Assembly (NCBI GenBank): GCA_947579605.1 | Contig: OX388313.1 | Span: 3,720,001 to 3,784,000 of the forward strand | From: Athripsodes cinereus | Taxonomy: Eukaryota; Arthropoda; Insecta; Trichoptera; Leptoceridae | Length of the DNA stretch: 64,000 nucleotides | Reading direction: 5' to 3' | Shown: piece after piece, positions 1 to 12,515 of the stretch | Layout of the letters: the number at the start of each line of letters is the position of its first letter | Numbering within the stretch: the stretch's first letter is position 1 | Position numbers and translations under genes: made by a program | Notes under the pieces: model-generated | Told to the model about the DNA's origin: nothing | The model's input: only the letters and a program-made list of their open reading frames with translations | The model's database searches: none

Positions 1-46
1 TTACCGATTGTTTTCTCACAACTAGATGACTGAAGTCAGTCTAAAA

Positions 47-125
47 TCTGCCTTATGCAGAACACTCAACAAAAACTTGTGGAAAAGAGTGAGAGATTCT
101 TTTCTTTGTCGGGTACTCCACGAAA
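47..125 (-). repeat. Repeat A, head fragment
   Basis: It reads ctgccttatgcagaacac, gaaaagagtgagagattc and gtcgggtactccacg, the head of the family on the minus strand. Confidence 0.5.
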
Positions 126-2141
126 CAAGAAGATCATACCAATTATAGGCTTCCAGATAGATGGCTGGAGTCAGTCGAGGTAGCCTTGAAAAAGAAGGGT
201 TCTCCTTTACATTCAATAGCAACACAACGTATGTATGTTGTTTCTCACATAACATCAAGTAGAGTTGTAAATTTATTGATCAGAAAGTTGACAAAATAGA
301 CACAAAAAAAGTGTGCATTGACTTGGTCAGGCCAACCATCCAATTTCGTGTGTCATTTCCATACCTGTATAAAATGTATAAATAAATATACATCGTGTAG
401 CATGAAGAGATGTTGCAGCACAAAATGTTAGTAGAAAAGAGAATTATTACTCGTATTGATTCATCAGAATGAGACTGGTACAAATCAAGATTCAAAACAT
501 TCACTCGTAAATCAATAAGCTTTAAACATTTCCCAGCGCCACAATAATTTAATTATTACTCACTCTCTTTATACCCAGACGTGGATGGAATTATGTCACC
601 TATTTATAGATACGTAAGTACAAAATTGCTTTGAGATAATATTATATCCAGTACTTTGTATTTGAATTTAGAATAAATACATTTCGAATTTAAAAGTTGC
701 TCTTTCATTCGATATTTAAACTATTATTTTTACATACAACAGGTGTTCAATAGAATCTCGGGTTTACTTTGCAGTCTGTGATTTTTTTTTTTATCTTTTG
801 AAAAAATCGAATGAAATAAGTTATTTATAAAAAGTTTTTAATAAAAATACCCAAATTTTTTTTACTCTCTGCACCAATTTTGTTTCTAATCAATATTTAA
901 ACCTGTTTTCATGTACAACACTTAATGGTATTTTCTCTATATCTTCTATCTTCTGACAGTTGTATTTAAAATGCTATTTTTTTTTTATTCAGAAGAACAT
1001 TTTTCATACATATTATTTTGATAAAAGCACATTATTTGACACCTACAATTGACAATTTGTTGCTGTTGCCGGCCCTCTAGGCACAATACACCTGTCTTGG
1101 GGCTAAAAATAAAATCTTTCTTCATCTGTCACTGTCTCATTAGTCAAGTAATTTTTTTAAATTTACTTTTTGAAGCAGTTTTCCATGTTTTTGGGAAATA
1201 TTCTTTACAATTTGAATTTCAGAGAACGTGTAGATCAAGATTTACTATTCGAAATTACATATATACGTTATATGTACATAACTTATAATATGAATTCATG
1301 GTCTTCATGTTCAGTTTCTGCGTCTGTTTTGGGTTTGTCGCGTCTGCTTTGTCTCCATCCATCTTCTTCGATCATATTGATGAGTAGGTAATACTTATAA
1401 TTTACGGCCGCAACGAGCGCTCATTGGTGTCCGCGTTCTTTGAATATAGTCACGTAATGTTTTATGATTGCTGGGTCCATACAGCTACATGCGAACGTCA
1501 ATCATCAATCACCAAGCAAAAATCTTAAATCTTTCGGCGACGATTTGGAGCATTCTCCGAAGAAATATTCGAATGAAGGCCTTCGTTACCCGTCCATGAG
1601 ACGTAACAAAGGACTCGAAAACTTATTGACTTATTCTTACATAGCCGGAATCTCCATGAAGCATTAATAGATATATGTGATATTAAACTGTGATTTTTCA
1701 AACCAATAACAGCTACAAATAATAACATCAAATCAAATGTGAAAAAATAATTCAGACATCTTGAAAACTTAATATCACACGTTTTCAAAGTGAAATGAAT
1801 ATTTAAGATCAACATATTATTCGCTTTAAAGATCATTTTTGCCGCTCTTAAAATGACACATCTTAAGTATTGTTGTGACAGTGGACATTTTATTGAGTGT
1901 TTTTCTAGTTTTTTGACGTCCCGGGATAAAAGTGATGTAAAATATGATGATTAACATATTATTTCATATATAAATGCGTATACTGGTTATGTCGCTTATT
2001 TATTTATTTATTTCTTCTTATATTTTCACACATTTAGACTGTGTTTATAAACATGCGCATTACCATCGCTCGTAAAGTGACAACTCAAATAGAACTGGAG
2101 TTATATTAATTTGTTTCTCGTATGGTAAAACATCAAAACTA
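126..2141. other. AT-rich stretch, no gene seen
   Basis: Mostly AT-rich sequence. One less AT-rich piece (about 1400-1670) holds short frames on both strands without any recognisable protein. Nothing else stands out. Confidence 0.5.
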
Positions 2142-2371
2142 CTATTATACCATCACGGCGTATCCCACAAGCGGGTAACTATCAGTTCAGCTGCATGTGA
2201 GAAAGTGCAAACAGTCCTCTCCGTGCCAAAAAAAAAACAATACATTCAACATAGGTGGCAAAACTCATTGCCGAATTCAAGATGGATAGTTCCTTTATTT
2301 TTTCGAGCAACTGCCTTTTACAGGACACTCGAAAACTTACGGCTGATACGATTCTTCACCGATTCTTTATG
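2142..2371 (-). repeat. Repeat A (SINE-like), near full length
   Basis: Repeat A is about 250-300 bp. Read in its own direction it starts near gtggagcacccgg, passes gttttcgagtgtcctg, cagcgatgaggtttgcc and gacagcttgcatg, and ends with ctggctaccccacttgtggg, gccgtgatggta and a (TAG)n tail. This copy is on the minus strand and shows most blocks. Confidence 0.75.
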
Positions 2372-2829
2372 GAATAAGTAGGAATAACAATTATGAGGTG
2401 CGTATATTTCGTGCAGTTCCTAGTATTGGGTTAATTTCTCTAATTTTTATTTTTAAGATTTCGATTACTTATAAGTGCATACCTTTTTCAATAAGCATTA
2501 ATCGTATAATACGAAAGAGCACTACTTGAATATATCATTTACGCTAAAGGGACTTGAAAGAAACAAAAATATAATCCAATAGTAAAAAGCAACGCTTGTA
2601 GTAAAACAAATGACGTAACAAAACTTAATTGTATGTAGTGAGGTTTTTTAGATGCTCCTGATGACATCGCATCAAATTCACTCACATACAAGGTGCGCGC
2701 AAAATTAATTATAATTGCTTCGATAACTGCACATAATTTTATCATTTCTTAATTTGAAAAACCTCAGGAACCTGAGGAAACTAAGAAACTCTGAGGCAAC
2801 CACTGCGATCAGCTTCCACAGCTGTAAAC

Positions 2830-3060
2830 AAACTTGTAGAACCCAACAGACCAAACACTTCCAAATTCGCAGAGAGGTGCTTCAGTGTTGCGGGGCCAAC
2901 TGTCTGAAACCGATTACCAGCGGCTTTAAGACAGAATCAACCTACTATTATATTCAGGAGTAAGCTGAAAACATTTCTTTTCAGTAAAAGTCACGGCACC
3001 CTTGAGATGGTCACGGATCATTTAACGGCGCCAAATACAAATTTTCCATATTATTATTAT
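2830..3060 (+). pseudogene. L2/CR1-like LINE 3' end
   Basis: The plus strand reads RCFSVAGPTV, a stop where W is expected, then NRLPAALRQNQPT and FRSKLKTFLFSKSHG, the end of an RT-type ORF2. The 3' tail has cacccttgagatggtcacgg and ttaacggcgccaaat, ending near an (ATT)n run. Truncated and inactive. Confidence 0.75.
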
Positions 3061-3434
3061 TGAAGATAGGTTTTTTACCTTGTATGGAAAATACACCACT
3101 GATATAAAGTACAAATCTCTGGGTGCCTGCTTGTAAAATACCTAATATATTTCAACTCTTTAATTGCTTTCAGAGTTGCGTGAGCTTACAGTTAGTTGTC
3201 TATGTGGTAGAAACAAAATAAATTACGCACTAAACCGGAACTGGTAGGCGTGTTTTTCTTGTTTTTCGCCTACTTTGAAAACTGTAAGTATGCCTATATA
3301 TTTAACAGATCAAGGTTGTATAACTATGTCAATTCTTTTTTCGTCGTTTTTAAGTTGTCCCTTAAGGACACAGAGTGTATATAATTCAAAACGATTTTAC
3401 AGCAAAATGAGACAATTCTATGATATCACTCTGG

Positions 3435-3520
3435 GGTCAATTGCATGCCGAAAGCGCAGGATCAAATGGAGTGAAAGGAAATGGAGTAGGCCTTCGTTCA
3501 GGAGTGGACGGGAGTGCTTT
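3435..3520 (+). repeat. Possible LINE 3' tail
   Basis: The block gcaggatcaaatggagtg, gaaaggaaatggagtaggcc, ttcgttcaggagtggacg resembles the ends of lepidopteran LINEs (GGLC-x-x-VDW type). The judgement rests on memory of such tails. The surrounding 158-codon frame (3275-3751) has no recognisable protein. Confidence 0.35.
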
Positions 3521-3921
3521 GAGAGGAAGAAGAAGATAAAAGAAGAGGCAACTCTTCTTTCAATATTCCTATTTTTTTCTTCTCAATCCACTCCTGAGAA
3601 AAGGTGTTCTTCATTTTTATCTATATTGTCCAATCCAAAACCTACTGTTTCCAATTCACACCAACATATCCATCCGAGGCGTCACTTACACGGGAAATTA
3701 TCCCTCATCACGGATTTTCTCCTTTCATTTTTCAATCTATTTTTGTTTTAACGTTTCTAACAGTATGAAGTAAGATAGTACAGTGTTAATGCGTTGCAAT
3801 TCAGGAAGATAACCACTTACAAACAATATGGCCACTGTTAGAAGACTCTTTTAATCCTGAAAGGTTGCTCTTAACACTATCGAAACACGATCTTATTCAA
3901 ACAAATGATTTTAAAACATCT

Positions 3922-4416
3922 GAAATTCAACGATTAACGAGCTTTTTAACCGCAACAACTTTAGTATATGCTATTGGAGCTGGAATTACCGCGGCTGCTG
4001 GCACCAGACTTGCCCTCCAATGGATCCTCGTTAAAGGATTTAAAGTGTAATCATTGCGATCACGAGGCCTCGGACGAGTCCCGTATCGTTATTTTTCGTC
4101 ACTACCTCCCCGTGCCGGGAGTGGGTAATTTGCGCGCCTGCTGCCTTCCGTGAATGTGGTAGCCGTTTCTCAGGCTCCCTCTCCGGAATCGAACCCTGAT
4201 TCCCCGTTACCCGTGACAACCATGGTAGTCGCATAAACTACCATCGACAGTTGATAAGGCAGACATTTGAAATATGCGTCGCCGGTGCTGGACCGTGCGA
4301 TCAGCTCAAAGTTATCTAGAGTCATCTCGAATGGCGACGGACGGGGCGCGAACCCCGCCGCCGATTGGTTTTTGATCTAATAAAAGCATCCCTCCCGTTA
4401 CCGGTCGGAACCTCGT
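3922..4416 (-). rRNA. Degenerate fragment of 18S (SSU) rRNA, likely pseudogene
   Basis: Read on the minus strand this matches the 5' third of insect 18S rRNA. It includes CGGGTAACGGGGAATC, GGCAGCAGGCGCGCAAATTA, the universal CAGCAGCCGCGGTAATTCC block and GCGGTTAAAAAGCTCG. It covers about 495 of roughly 1900 bases. Both ends break off abruptly: the right end runs into a repeat A copy, the left end into AT-rich DNA. Changes at positions that are normally invariant (for example GTGATCGCAATGATTACAC, and an extra GATTA near the left end) argue that it is not functional. I identified it from conserved blocks held in memory, not from an alignment. Confidence 0.85.
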
Positions 4417-4417
4417 T

Positions 4418-4535
4418 TACTTACCGGAGAGGACAGCTTGCATGTTAGTTACACGCAGCTGATTTGCTGCGCAGCTGATTTGCTGGCTACCCTGTTTGTG
4501 GGATATGCCATGATGATGGGGTAGTAGTAGTAGTA
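4418..4535 (+). repeat. Repeat A, 3' half, with (TAG)n tail
   Basis: It begins at gagaggacagcttgcatg directly against the 18S fragment and ends gatggggtagtagtagtag. It carries a 16-bp tandem duplication (cgcagctgatttgctg twice). Confidence 0.75.
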
Positions 4536-4936
4536 GAAGTAATAATGATTTCAGTTTAAGACCACGGACTAACTAACTAATCTCTCAGATAAACAAAGTG
4601 CGTTTGTTACGCCTTTAATAGAAAATGTTCGCGGTTGGTTAAAAGCATTCGTGATCCTTAGAAATACTTTTGTTAATTTATTTTAAATAATACTTACTTA
4701 GTATACGAGTATAATGTTATTACTAGTATTATATTTAAGTAACCTAGTATTTGTGTGTATTCTAAGTTGTAAAGCAATAATTAATATACCCTGTAAAGTA
4801 AATATTGTTCATACATACTTTAACATCTATAAGACGTAGTAGTAACATTGTTATTGTATCGACTGTCCAGTTCCGAAACTCAACAATAAGAAATGTCTTG
4901 TATTCGATTAATCCTCGTTTTAATAATTTTGGTTTA

Positions 4937-5017
4937 TTTATTCAAGCTGAAAGAATGACGAAAAGGATGTATTTATCTGAAAGAGGGGGTGTGAGGAAGC
5001 GCAGCGCAGCTGCTATA
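4937..5017 (+). pseudogene. Short RTE relic next to a repeat A copy
   Basis: It reads AERMTKRMYLSERGGVRKR, matching the RMTKKIYLSERNGARRR block of the RTE copies at 42-57 kb. It is cut off after about 20 codons by the adjoining repeat A sequence. Confidence 0.5.
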
Positions 5018-5412
5018 GTAATATACTACTATACCATTACGGGATATTCCCAAGTGGAGTAGCCAGCAGACCAGCTGCATAAGCATGCAAGCAGTCTTCT
5101 GTGTGCCAACAAATAAATTAGACACCCGGAATGGGTGAACACCTCATCGGTGAATTTAAAATATGAAAAATGTCTTCTTCCAATTTATTCACTGTGCCGG
5201 TGGAATGATTCAATAAAATTGACAACGTCCTTAAAAGACGAAAGACGTCTCTCTCAATAAAGAACATACATATAGTAGAAGAAACATTTTTGTTTTTTTT
5301 TTTTTTAATTTCACCATGTACAATGTCTTTTTGACATTGCCTTTTACATGACACGCGAAAACTTGCGTAAAACAGTGGAATACGAATTCTTTGCCGGGTG
5401 CCCCATGGTCAA
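5018..5412 (-). repeat. Repeat A, interrupted
   Basis: The 3' half (5018-5180) and head (5335-5412, ending gccgggtgcccca) are separated by about 150 bp of another repeat with cgaaagacgtctctct and a T-rich run. A related sequence stands alone at about 41180-41310. Confidence 0.65.
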
Positions 5413-5688
5413 GTTGTAGTAGAATTTGTTTAATATATTGAAGACCACTCATAAATTATATTTTATATTTATATTTTCCAACATTCGTTGATAATATATG
5501 ATAATAAAATAATTTTATTGCAACTTCAGTGAATATCATAACACACAAGAGTTGTGTAACATGTTCGGAGAGTTAACAAATTTAGTTTTATACGAATATT
5601 ATTTAATCATAAAAACAACTTTGAAACATTGAATAACTTTTCCTGATATAAAATTGTGTATATTTAAAAGAAATATTTTCACAGTGAA

Positions 5689-6130
5689 ACCTTACAAAAA
5701 GAGTGTTTCAAAGTGAAACCAAATAGAAGAATGAGCGATGCAAGAGGAGTGTTGTGGTTAGAATGCGTGTAAATAAGTTACGAAGTACCGACAGTACATG
5801 CGAACCGAATGGATGATGAAAAGATGACAAAGAAGGGATGTGAGAAGGTGCGGACACCTTACATAAAAATGTTTCAAAGTGAAACCTATTAGAAGAATGA
5901 GCGATGCAAGAGGAGTGTTGTGGTTAGAATGCGTGTTAATAAGTTACGAAGTACCGACAGTACATGCGAACCGAATGGATGATGAAAAGATGACAAAGAA
6001 GGGATGTGAGAAGGTGCGGACGTCCGAAAACCACGTGGATCTAATTCTCAAGAACGGTCTATGTTCAACGTGCGTGTATGAGAAGTTGCACGAATCTAGT
6101 TTCTACACATTAATAAGATTAATGTTTGGA
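5689..6130 (+). pseudogene. RTE-like relic with a 166-bp tandem duplication
   Basis: Two direct copies (5689-5854, 5855-6020) share ccttaca, tttcaaagtgaaacc and the following 130 bases almost exactly. The content (aagaatgagcgatgcaag, cgaaccgaatggatgatg, aaaagatgacaaagaagg) resembles the RTE MNEDRMTKK segment. The second copy continues into further LINE-like sequence. Confidence 0.55.
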
Positions 6131-6187
6131 GGCAAAAGACTATATTAATGGCATTATTGTTAAATGCAGTTTTGGAAAACCACTCGG

Positions 6188-6315
6188 ACGTCTCGATTAG
6201 AGTATCGCGTTTACACAATATTGTAACATCACAAAATCTAACTTGAAGAAGTAAAAAAGGCATCCAGGTTGTCTCCAGGTTGCCTTTACGTCATCACTTA
6301 CGGTATCCATGGACA
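6188..6315 (+). repeat. Repeat C, diverged
   Basis: It shares gtctcgattagagtatcg at the start and cacttacggtatccatggac at the end with the copy at 43181. Confidence 0.4.
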
Positions 6316-7741
6316 ACTTTCACACCAACCCTACATCTCTAACATTTTGATATACATGTATCAAATAATCATTTAGATTCATGAATAATTTGTATACCTG
6401 TATAAATAGAGGTTTATAATAATAATATTATGACAGATGATTCTTCAACACCATTAAATGGATTTTCCATCTCAAAGGTGCGGCTATGAATACTTATAAT
6501 TTCTATAAACCTTTTATATTTTGTTTTGTTTTCCGCTCGGTGAACATCATTATTTATCAGCGTGTCTGTTTACTTTTCGATTTTCAAATGTTGTTTACAA
6601 AACATTAAAAATTGGATTATTTTTTTTATTTGTTGAACATTATTTACAGTTGGTTTTGACAGTTGTTTTATAAGTAATCAAGTTCTTAAATTAATAAATA
6701 TTTACTCAATCTTAGGGTTGATAGTGACACCCCCCTCCCCTTTTGTTTTGCATTAAAAATTAATTATCTTTATTTCTATTTCAGTTTTTCGTATGATCTC
6801 TTAAATCCGACGCTTTCAACTTCTGAATTGTGTGACAATAGCGTTTTTAAAATCATTTTGTATCTAATCAAATTCTGTGTATTCTCATTCTGTGTAAAAA
6901 CATGTACACTATTAAATATTTTAAAAGATATTGCTTGAAGACAATTTATAAATACGCCTTTTGTACAAAAATTACTTCACAATAAAGATATAATATGTTG
7001 GGAAATGTGTATTATTTGTTTATATTTTTTTTTAATATTGTTTTTAAAATATATTCTTTTGTTAAGTGTTTACATACATTTTCGAAGTGTGAATGTATTT
7101 TTATGAATTGATTGTATTGTGTTCGAGATTGTGACTTTTTCTTTATCTATTTTGTATGTTATTGCTGAAGTGTGCACTGTAAGACTGTTGGAATGTTATC
7201 ATTGCTTACATATTTGTATCTTTACATATATTTCATCTGTTCTGTACCATATCAAATTAAATAAATAAAGTGTTAATCCTGCTATTATTTTAATAGAAAT
7301 TATAAAAAAATATATATATATTTTAAATTTATCGTGTAAAATAAGGTAGTACATAATTATCCATGTATGTCCCATACAGTTGAACCATCGTAAAATGGAC
7401 AGCTACAAAAGCTGAATTGTGCTATTTCAATACTGAAACACGTCCGTTTTACGATCAGACATACCTCCTACTACATCGTATTATTAGTTTCACTGTACTG
7501 TTACTCGATGGATAAGTGAAATTTGAAGCATGGACAATAAAAAACCCATCACGGTTGTTTATAGTTTGAGTATAAATGTCGTAATAAATAATTTTATATT
7601 TACAGAGATCATGATGAAGTGAACACATTATTAATAATATTATATTTAGATGTTTTTATTATTATGAAATTTTCAAGAAAACTCTGAAAGCGATTGCTTA
7701 AAATGTTTCAATCAACAACATGCGTATAAATATTCATATCT
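6316..7741. other. AT-rich stretch, no gene seen
   Basis: AT-rich, no coding signal. A 14-bp stem (atcgtaaaatggac at 7387-7400 with its near complement at 7442-7455) encloses a 41-base loop. Confidence 0.5.
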
Positions 7742-7890
7742 CATCATCATTAATATGGCATCTCCCACAAATGGAAGAGCCAAAAGATCAACTGATTTTG
7801 ACAAACATGCAATACGTCGTCTCCGTGCCGACGAAAAACAAGACATTCGGTATGGGTGACACATCTCATCGCTGAAATTATCATATTATG
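7742..7890 (-). repeat. Repeat A, 3' half
   Basis: It contains catctcccacaaatgg, gtcgtctccgtgccgac and gacattcggtatgggtgac. The head is missing. Confidence 0.55.
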
Positions 7891-8432
7891 ATAAATAATA
7901 TATTACGAAGTATATCTTAATTAGAAAAAAATCTTTATTTGTTATTCTGCACGAATCACTTTATTTATTCATATTTCTCTTGCACGATTCTGTGATCAAT
8001 TTCTTAAAAAGTGTAATATTATAGTTGTTCTTCAAAAAGACTTACTATTTACAAATGTTTATAAAACAAATATTCCCTCTGATAACATTTGACTATTTCA
8101 TTTCTTATTTGGTTGAATTAATGGTATTTATTTTGCTCCATCCCCATCCCCTCCATGTCCATCCCCTTAACCCCTCCTTCCCCAACATGTGTGTTGCTTT
8201 ACATTTCGCACTTATAATAATTTTTTCATGTATGTATTATATTTACATACAATATTTATTTTTGTATCTATTTGTATGTATGTATAATTTATTATAGTTT
8301 ATTACTATTATTATTATTTTTTTAACTACTTAATAATATGTATTACATATTTTAGTTTCTATGTTCTTAAAGATTTATTATTATTTTTATTTTTACATAT
8401 ATATTTCTTTTTCCATTTGTTTATTATTTTAT

Positions 8433-8570
8433 TGGGTTAGTTGGAAGATATCGCGTCCCTGCGATAAACTCGCCCATTGTGCAAAATTATTCGTTTATAC
8501 CATGTAACTTTATCATTTGTATCCATATATTTTGTACAATAAAGTTTATTATTATTATTATTATTAATAA
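8433..8570 (+). repeat. LINE 3' tail, family B
   Basis: Family B begins ggttagttggaagatatcgc, has gcgataaactcgcccattg, then an AT-rich stretch with AATAAA-like signals and an (ATT)n end. The style matches 3' UTRs of lepidopteran non-LTR elements. This copy is complete in those features. Confidence 0.65.
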
Positions 8571-9235
8571 AATAATTTGTTCAAACCCTTCGCATTGCAA
8601 ATATTAAAATAAGAAATACGCAATATTTTGTGAGTTTCCTTTACAAATTTCTTCATAATTTTTTTTTTGTTAGGTACGTCTTATGACGCTTTTTTGTATT
8701 TCAGAAGTAATTTCAACTGGTTAAGTTGTAATTTTAAAATGTTAAATAGTATTTTAATATTCAATTCATGTATTTGTTTTTTTGAAAAGTTATTTTTATG
8801 GCTGTACTTGAATCGGTTAATCAATCGATTTTTAAAATATTTTTTGAACGTGTTATTAAATTATCGATCGAAAAGCTATTAATTTTTTTCTATAAATACG
8901 TTAAAATGATGCATTCGTATTAAAAAAAAAAACATTTTTACAGTAAAAGCATCCACCAATATGGTGGACGAGATCAATAGAGCAAACATTCTGTTTCTAT
9001 GACAGGGATTTTGGAGTGGCAGGACACATCATAATAAGCATATTATTGTTTATTTCCCTAGTTGTAAGATTTATTTCTTTGTAATCTTATGAGCGAAACA
9101 CTTGTTTCTTCAAGATAATTAAATATATTGTAAAAAAATTTTTTTTTGCTACTTATAAAATGAATGTGTCTATAGAAAACATACAAACATACACACACAG
9201 TGAACGGCCTAAAATACTTATGTGACGATCAATCT

Positions 9236-9465
9236 TTGAACACCATCACTTCATTATTCACGAGCTGGATAGTCAGTAGAATAACTGAACTGCATTTAAT
9301 AAACTTATGTGCTATCCTCTCTGTGTAAATATATTAAAGATTTCGTATAGGTCACATCTCTCATCCATTGAATTGAAGATGTCAAATGTCTTTAACGTGA
9401 TGTGTCTTACAAATACTTTCACAGGACACTCAAATTACAGAAAAGAATGGAGAAACACATTTTAA
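9236..9465 (-). repeat. Repeat A, decayed
   Basis: Only parts align: gctatcctctctgtg, ggtcacatctctcatcc and tttcacaggacactcaaa. Order and spacing fit a full copy. Confidence 0.45.
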
Positions 9466-9494
9466 AATAGAGACTTAACGGCTACTATAATCAA

Positions 9495-9625
9495 ATTAAA
9501 ATTCAGATTCAAATATTTTTATTTAAATAAAATTTACAACTTAATAATATTATATACCCACCTTATTACTAAAAAAACACATTTATTACATATTTTTGAC
9601 CCTCAAAATTGAGCAGGGCCCATGC
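9495..9625 (-). repeat. Dispersed 3' tail, pair member 1
   Basis: On the minus strand gctcaattttgagggtcaaa, attattaagttgtaaatttt and aaaatatttgaatctgaatt repeat in the same order at 15362-15475 on the plus strand. It looks like a retroposon 3' end with an AT-rich terminus. Confidence 0.55.
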
Positions 9626-9984
9626 TTTGAGGGACTAAACATTTTTTATACAATAGGTGCATTACGAAAACAGAAAACATGCAGTGCTGTGTTCTGTTGT
9701 GTTCTAAAAATTTTAGATTAAAAGCACAGAAAGTTACCAAAATTCTCAAGGATGTATAAGTACGATTTTTTGAATAAGAAACCAACGACCGAATGAAATG
9801 TAAATAAATAGGTTTACCTATATATTATGTAAATAGAATAAAAACTTTACGATGGTTGCGTGGGTTACGAATCTCTACATGGCAATAAAGTGAAAGTACG
9901 TAACGACAAAAAAAGAAAAAACGTAATATGACAATCCAGGTTCAAAAGTTACCATATGCATATTAATGTTATTATAATTATCTA

Positions 9985-10125
9985 TCTATACCATCACGGC
10001 AAATCCCACAAATGGAAAAAATGACAGTGTAAAAACTGCATGTTATAGATATGCAGGTCGCCCTCTCGGGGCCAATTAAAATTAAACCATTCAGGATGGG
10101 TGATACCTATGCGTAATTTTAAAAG
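9985..10125 (-). repeat. Repeat A, 3' half
   Basis: It starts ctataccatcacggcaaatc and includes ccattcaggatgggtgatac. The head is missing. Confidence 0.6.
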
Positions 10126-10390
10126 GTAGTAATATAAGTTATTGTCACAAGTCCGATGGTGATCTGGAAATTTCAATCAGAAGACTCGTGATCGATTCCA
10201 CCTATTGCCGACTAACTCCACTTTCACCTCACGAGCATATTATTGCTATCTGTGAGGGCGGTGAAGGTGTATTTGCGATTATTTTAAATCCCGTTTATCT
10301 TTTAAAAAATGTCTAAGAACAAAACTGTAATGTATACCTATTAACGTAGATTGAGAATTCGAATTGGATTTTTTTGTACTTTTATTATTT

Positions 10391-10530
10391 GTATGGGTTA
10401 GTTGGAAGATATCGCGCTTCTGCGATAAACTCGCCCATTGCACAAATTTATTTGTCTGGTTCTACAATATTTATATTTTAATAATGTTTGTTTTTTTGTG
10501 CAGTAAAGATTTTTATTATTATTATTATTT
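10391..10530 (+). repeat. LINE 3' tail, family B
   Basis: It contains gggttagttggaagatatcg, gcgataaactcgcccattgc and an (ATT)n end. A close sister of the copy at 8433. Confidence 0.65.
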
Positions 10531-10884
10531 ATTATTATTATATAATAAATTTCAACTTTTCTACTGAAAATTATAAGTGGAAGTTCATTATAAAAATATA
10601 TCAAAGTAATTATCCAGTAGGTGTTTAAATAATATTTGGTTAAGTTTATATATCGACCGATAGTCCTTGGACAAAGTTTGTTAATAAGACATTTAAATGA
10701 AAGAAAAATCGTTATTCCATTCCTGACTATATTAATTTGTGAGCCGAATTTTGAAGGCATCCGCTCTCATCGTTAGGCAAATACACAGGCATAAGTAAAA
10801 CGTTATAATTATGTTAAACTACATAAAATGTTTCGAAAGTTAAGATTTTATTTTGTCGGTGTCAACGTAATTAAGAACTGACTT

Positions 10885-10985
10885 AATTAAGTTCTTAAGT
10901 ATAAGGCACTGAAGATGGACTTAGTCCAAAAGACCTCTGCCAATTTTAATAAATTCTGTGAAAGTATACAGTGTTTGTGTTTTAA
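10885..10985 (+). repeat. Possible Penelope-like element tail
   Basis: It reads gcactgaagatggacttag, then tccaaaagacctctgcc and aataaattctgtgaaag. A CTGAAGATG-type block followed by AATAAA-type sequence is common at the ends of Penelope-like elements. Judged from memory. Confidence 0.35.
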
Positions 10986-11374
10986 ATTATTTGTTATAAT
11001 TTATAGAAATTTAAAAAGTTGTTGTATTTTGATTCTCAAGTCTTGATATATCTAACCACCTCACAAAAATATAAAAGTACAGTCGTACAACGTATAACGT
11101 ATCATCATTCAACGTACATACCATACATATGTATGAAATAGTAGATAAAGGTAAAATACATAATAATAATACTGAAACTATCACGAATACCTTGTAACGA
11201 TTTTCCAGATACGTTCTTTAAAAGTTATACCTTCCTGCTTTCGTGCGTTGTTTGCTCTGATGACACACATTAAACGACGTAAGGTTTAGTGTACAAGTAC
11301 AGTGATGTTTTGTATATTATATTTTATGTAAGTAAAATTGTTTTAACTTTATTGTTTTAACATCTCGATGTGTC

Positions 11375-11515
11375 TTGGTTAGATGGAAGGAATCACTTTA
11401 CAGTAATAATCTCGCCATTGCATATTGTCCTAGTTTTTTTTTTATTTTATATTATTTTGTTTACACTGTTGTATAATGATGATGTGCAAAAAAAATAATA
11501 AATAAAATTAAACCA
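11375..11515 (+). repeat. LINE 3' tail, family B, decayed
   Basis: It has ggttagatggaaggaatc and aatctcgccattgc with a downstream aataaataaa. Short fragments of the same family also appear near 20160-20215 (minus), 61395-61465 (minus) and 62790-62860 (plus). Confidence 0.4.
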
Positions 11516-12304
11516 AATCACGTAGTCATATATAATATAAGAACTGCTTATGATAAAACTATTGACGTAGATAGACAAAAACTTTTTTTTATCATATTAT
11601 CAAACTTATGTTACTTCTTCGCTGAACTTTCACAATATACATAACACATTGACGTCGTTTTTCAGCGTGTATTATATCATTGTTACAGTACAGTATCGGC
11701 GCACGCCTCTGAAAGGCGGAGCTTAAAAGCACGTGGTCTAAATGTTGTTAGAAGCTTTAGGTGAGGAATTGAAGATGTGAAGGGGTTTGGGGGGTTAAAC
11801 AGCTACGAGCGTGTTCGTCGTCATAACGTGGCGTGTTAGGTACATAATACTCCGAATCTTAGTATGAGAAGGGGGTTGGTGTTGGGGGGGATTTGACGGG
11901 AGGGGTAGACAGTCAGCTGATCTTACTGTGATGACGTAATACTTTGAATGTATGTATGTGTGGTGTCACATCCGTTTAAAGTATCGATGTATTTAGATTA
12001 TAATCTATTTTGTATACCTGTGTCACTTGCGTAGTATTGAAATGTCTTTGAACTTATTGCATAGTGTTTTCATTGCTTACCTGTAAAACTCGAGCTGAAT
12101 ATGGACATGAATTAAGTTTATTGTTTTCTTCGTGACAATAAAAATTATGACATTCAGGATGAGCGACAAATCTTACCGCTGAATTGCTGATGTTAAACAT
12201 GATGTTTAATGACAACTTACATTTAACAGAATACTCGAAAACTAATAGAAAAGAATAAGAGTCCATTTCCACGAGATATCAATTACTAAGCTTTAAATTT
12301 CTAC

Positions 12305-12515
12305 TACAATCCCATCACCAACCAACCACATTCAATATGCAAGTTGTCTTCTTCGTGCCAACAAAATATAAAGACATTCAGGATGGGGGGGAAAACTCAT
12401 CGCTTTGTTTGAGATGCAAAGTGTCTTTATTTTTCAAACACCTGCCATTTACAGGACACACGAAACTTACGGTAAAGAGTGAGAGACCAATATTCTTTGC
12501 CAGGTGCTCCACGTA
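12305..12515 (-). repeat. Repeat A
   Basis: The blocks caagttgtcttcttcgtgcc, gacattcaggatggg, tttacaggacacacgaaac and ccaggtgctccacg are in the usual order on the minus strand. A more decayed copy lies just to the left (about 12060-12280). Confidence 0.7.

Larger units (their letters stand above)
10531..12060. other. AT-rich stretch with minor repeat pieces
   Basis: Apart from a possible Penelope-like tail and a decayed family B tail I see no gene. The piece 11695-11960 is less AT-rich (gaaaggcggagcttaaaagc, ggggttaaac, gggggttgg) but has no frame of interest. Confidence 0.45.

Noticed and set aside
1525..1836. 103-codon minus-strand frame in a less AT-rich piece
   Set aside because: No similarity that I can name, no splice or start context that stands out. 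Could hide an exon, but unsupported.
3275..3751. 158-codon plus-strand frame
   Set aside because: No recognisable domain, low-complexity Lys/Ser/Phe composition, and it overlaps a probable LINE tail.
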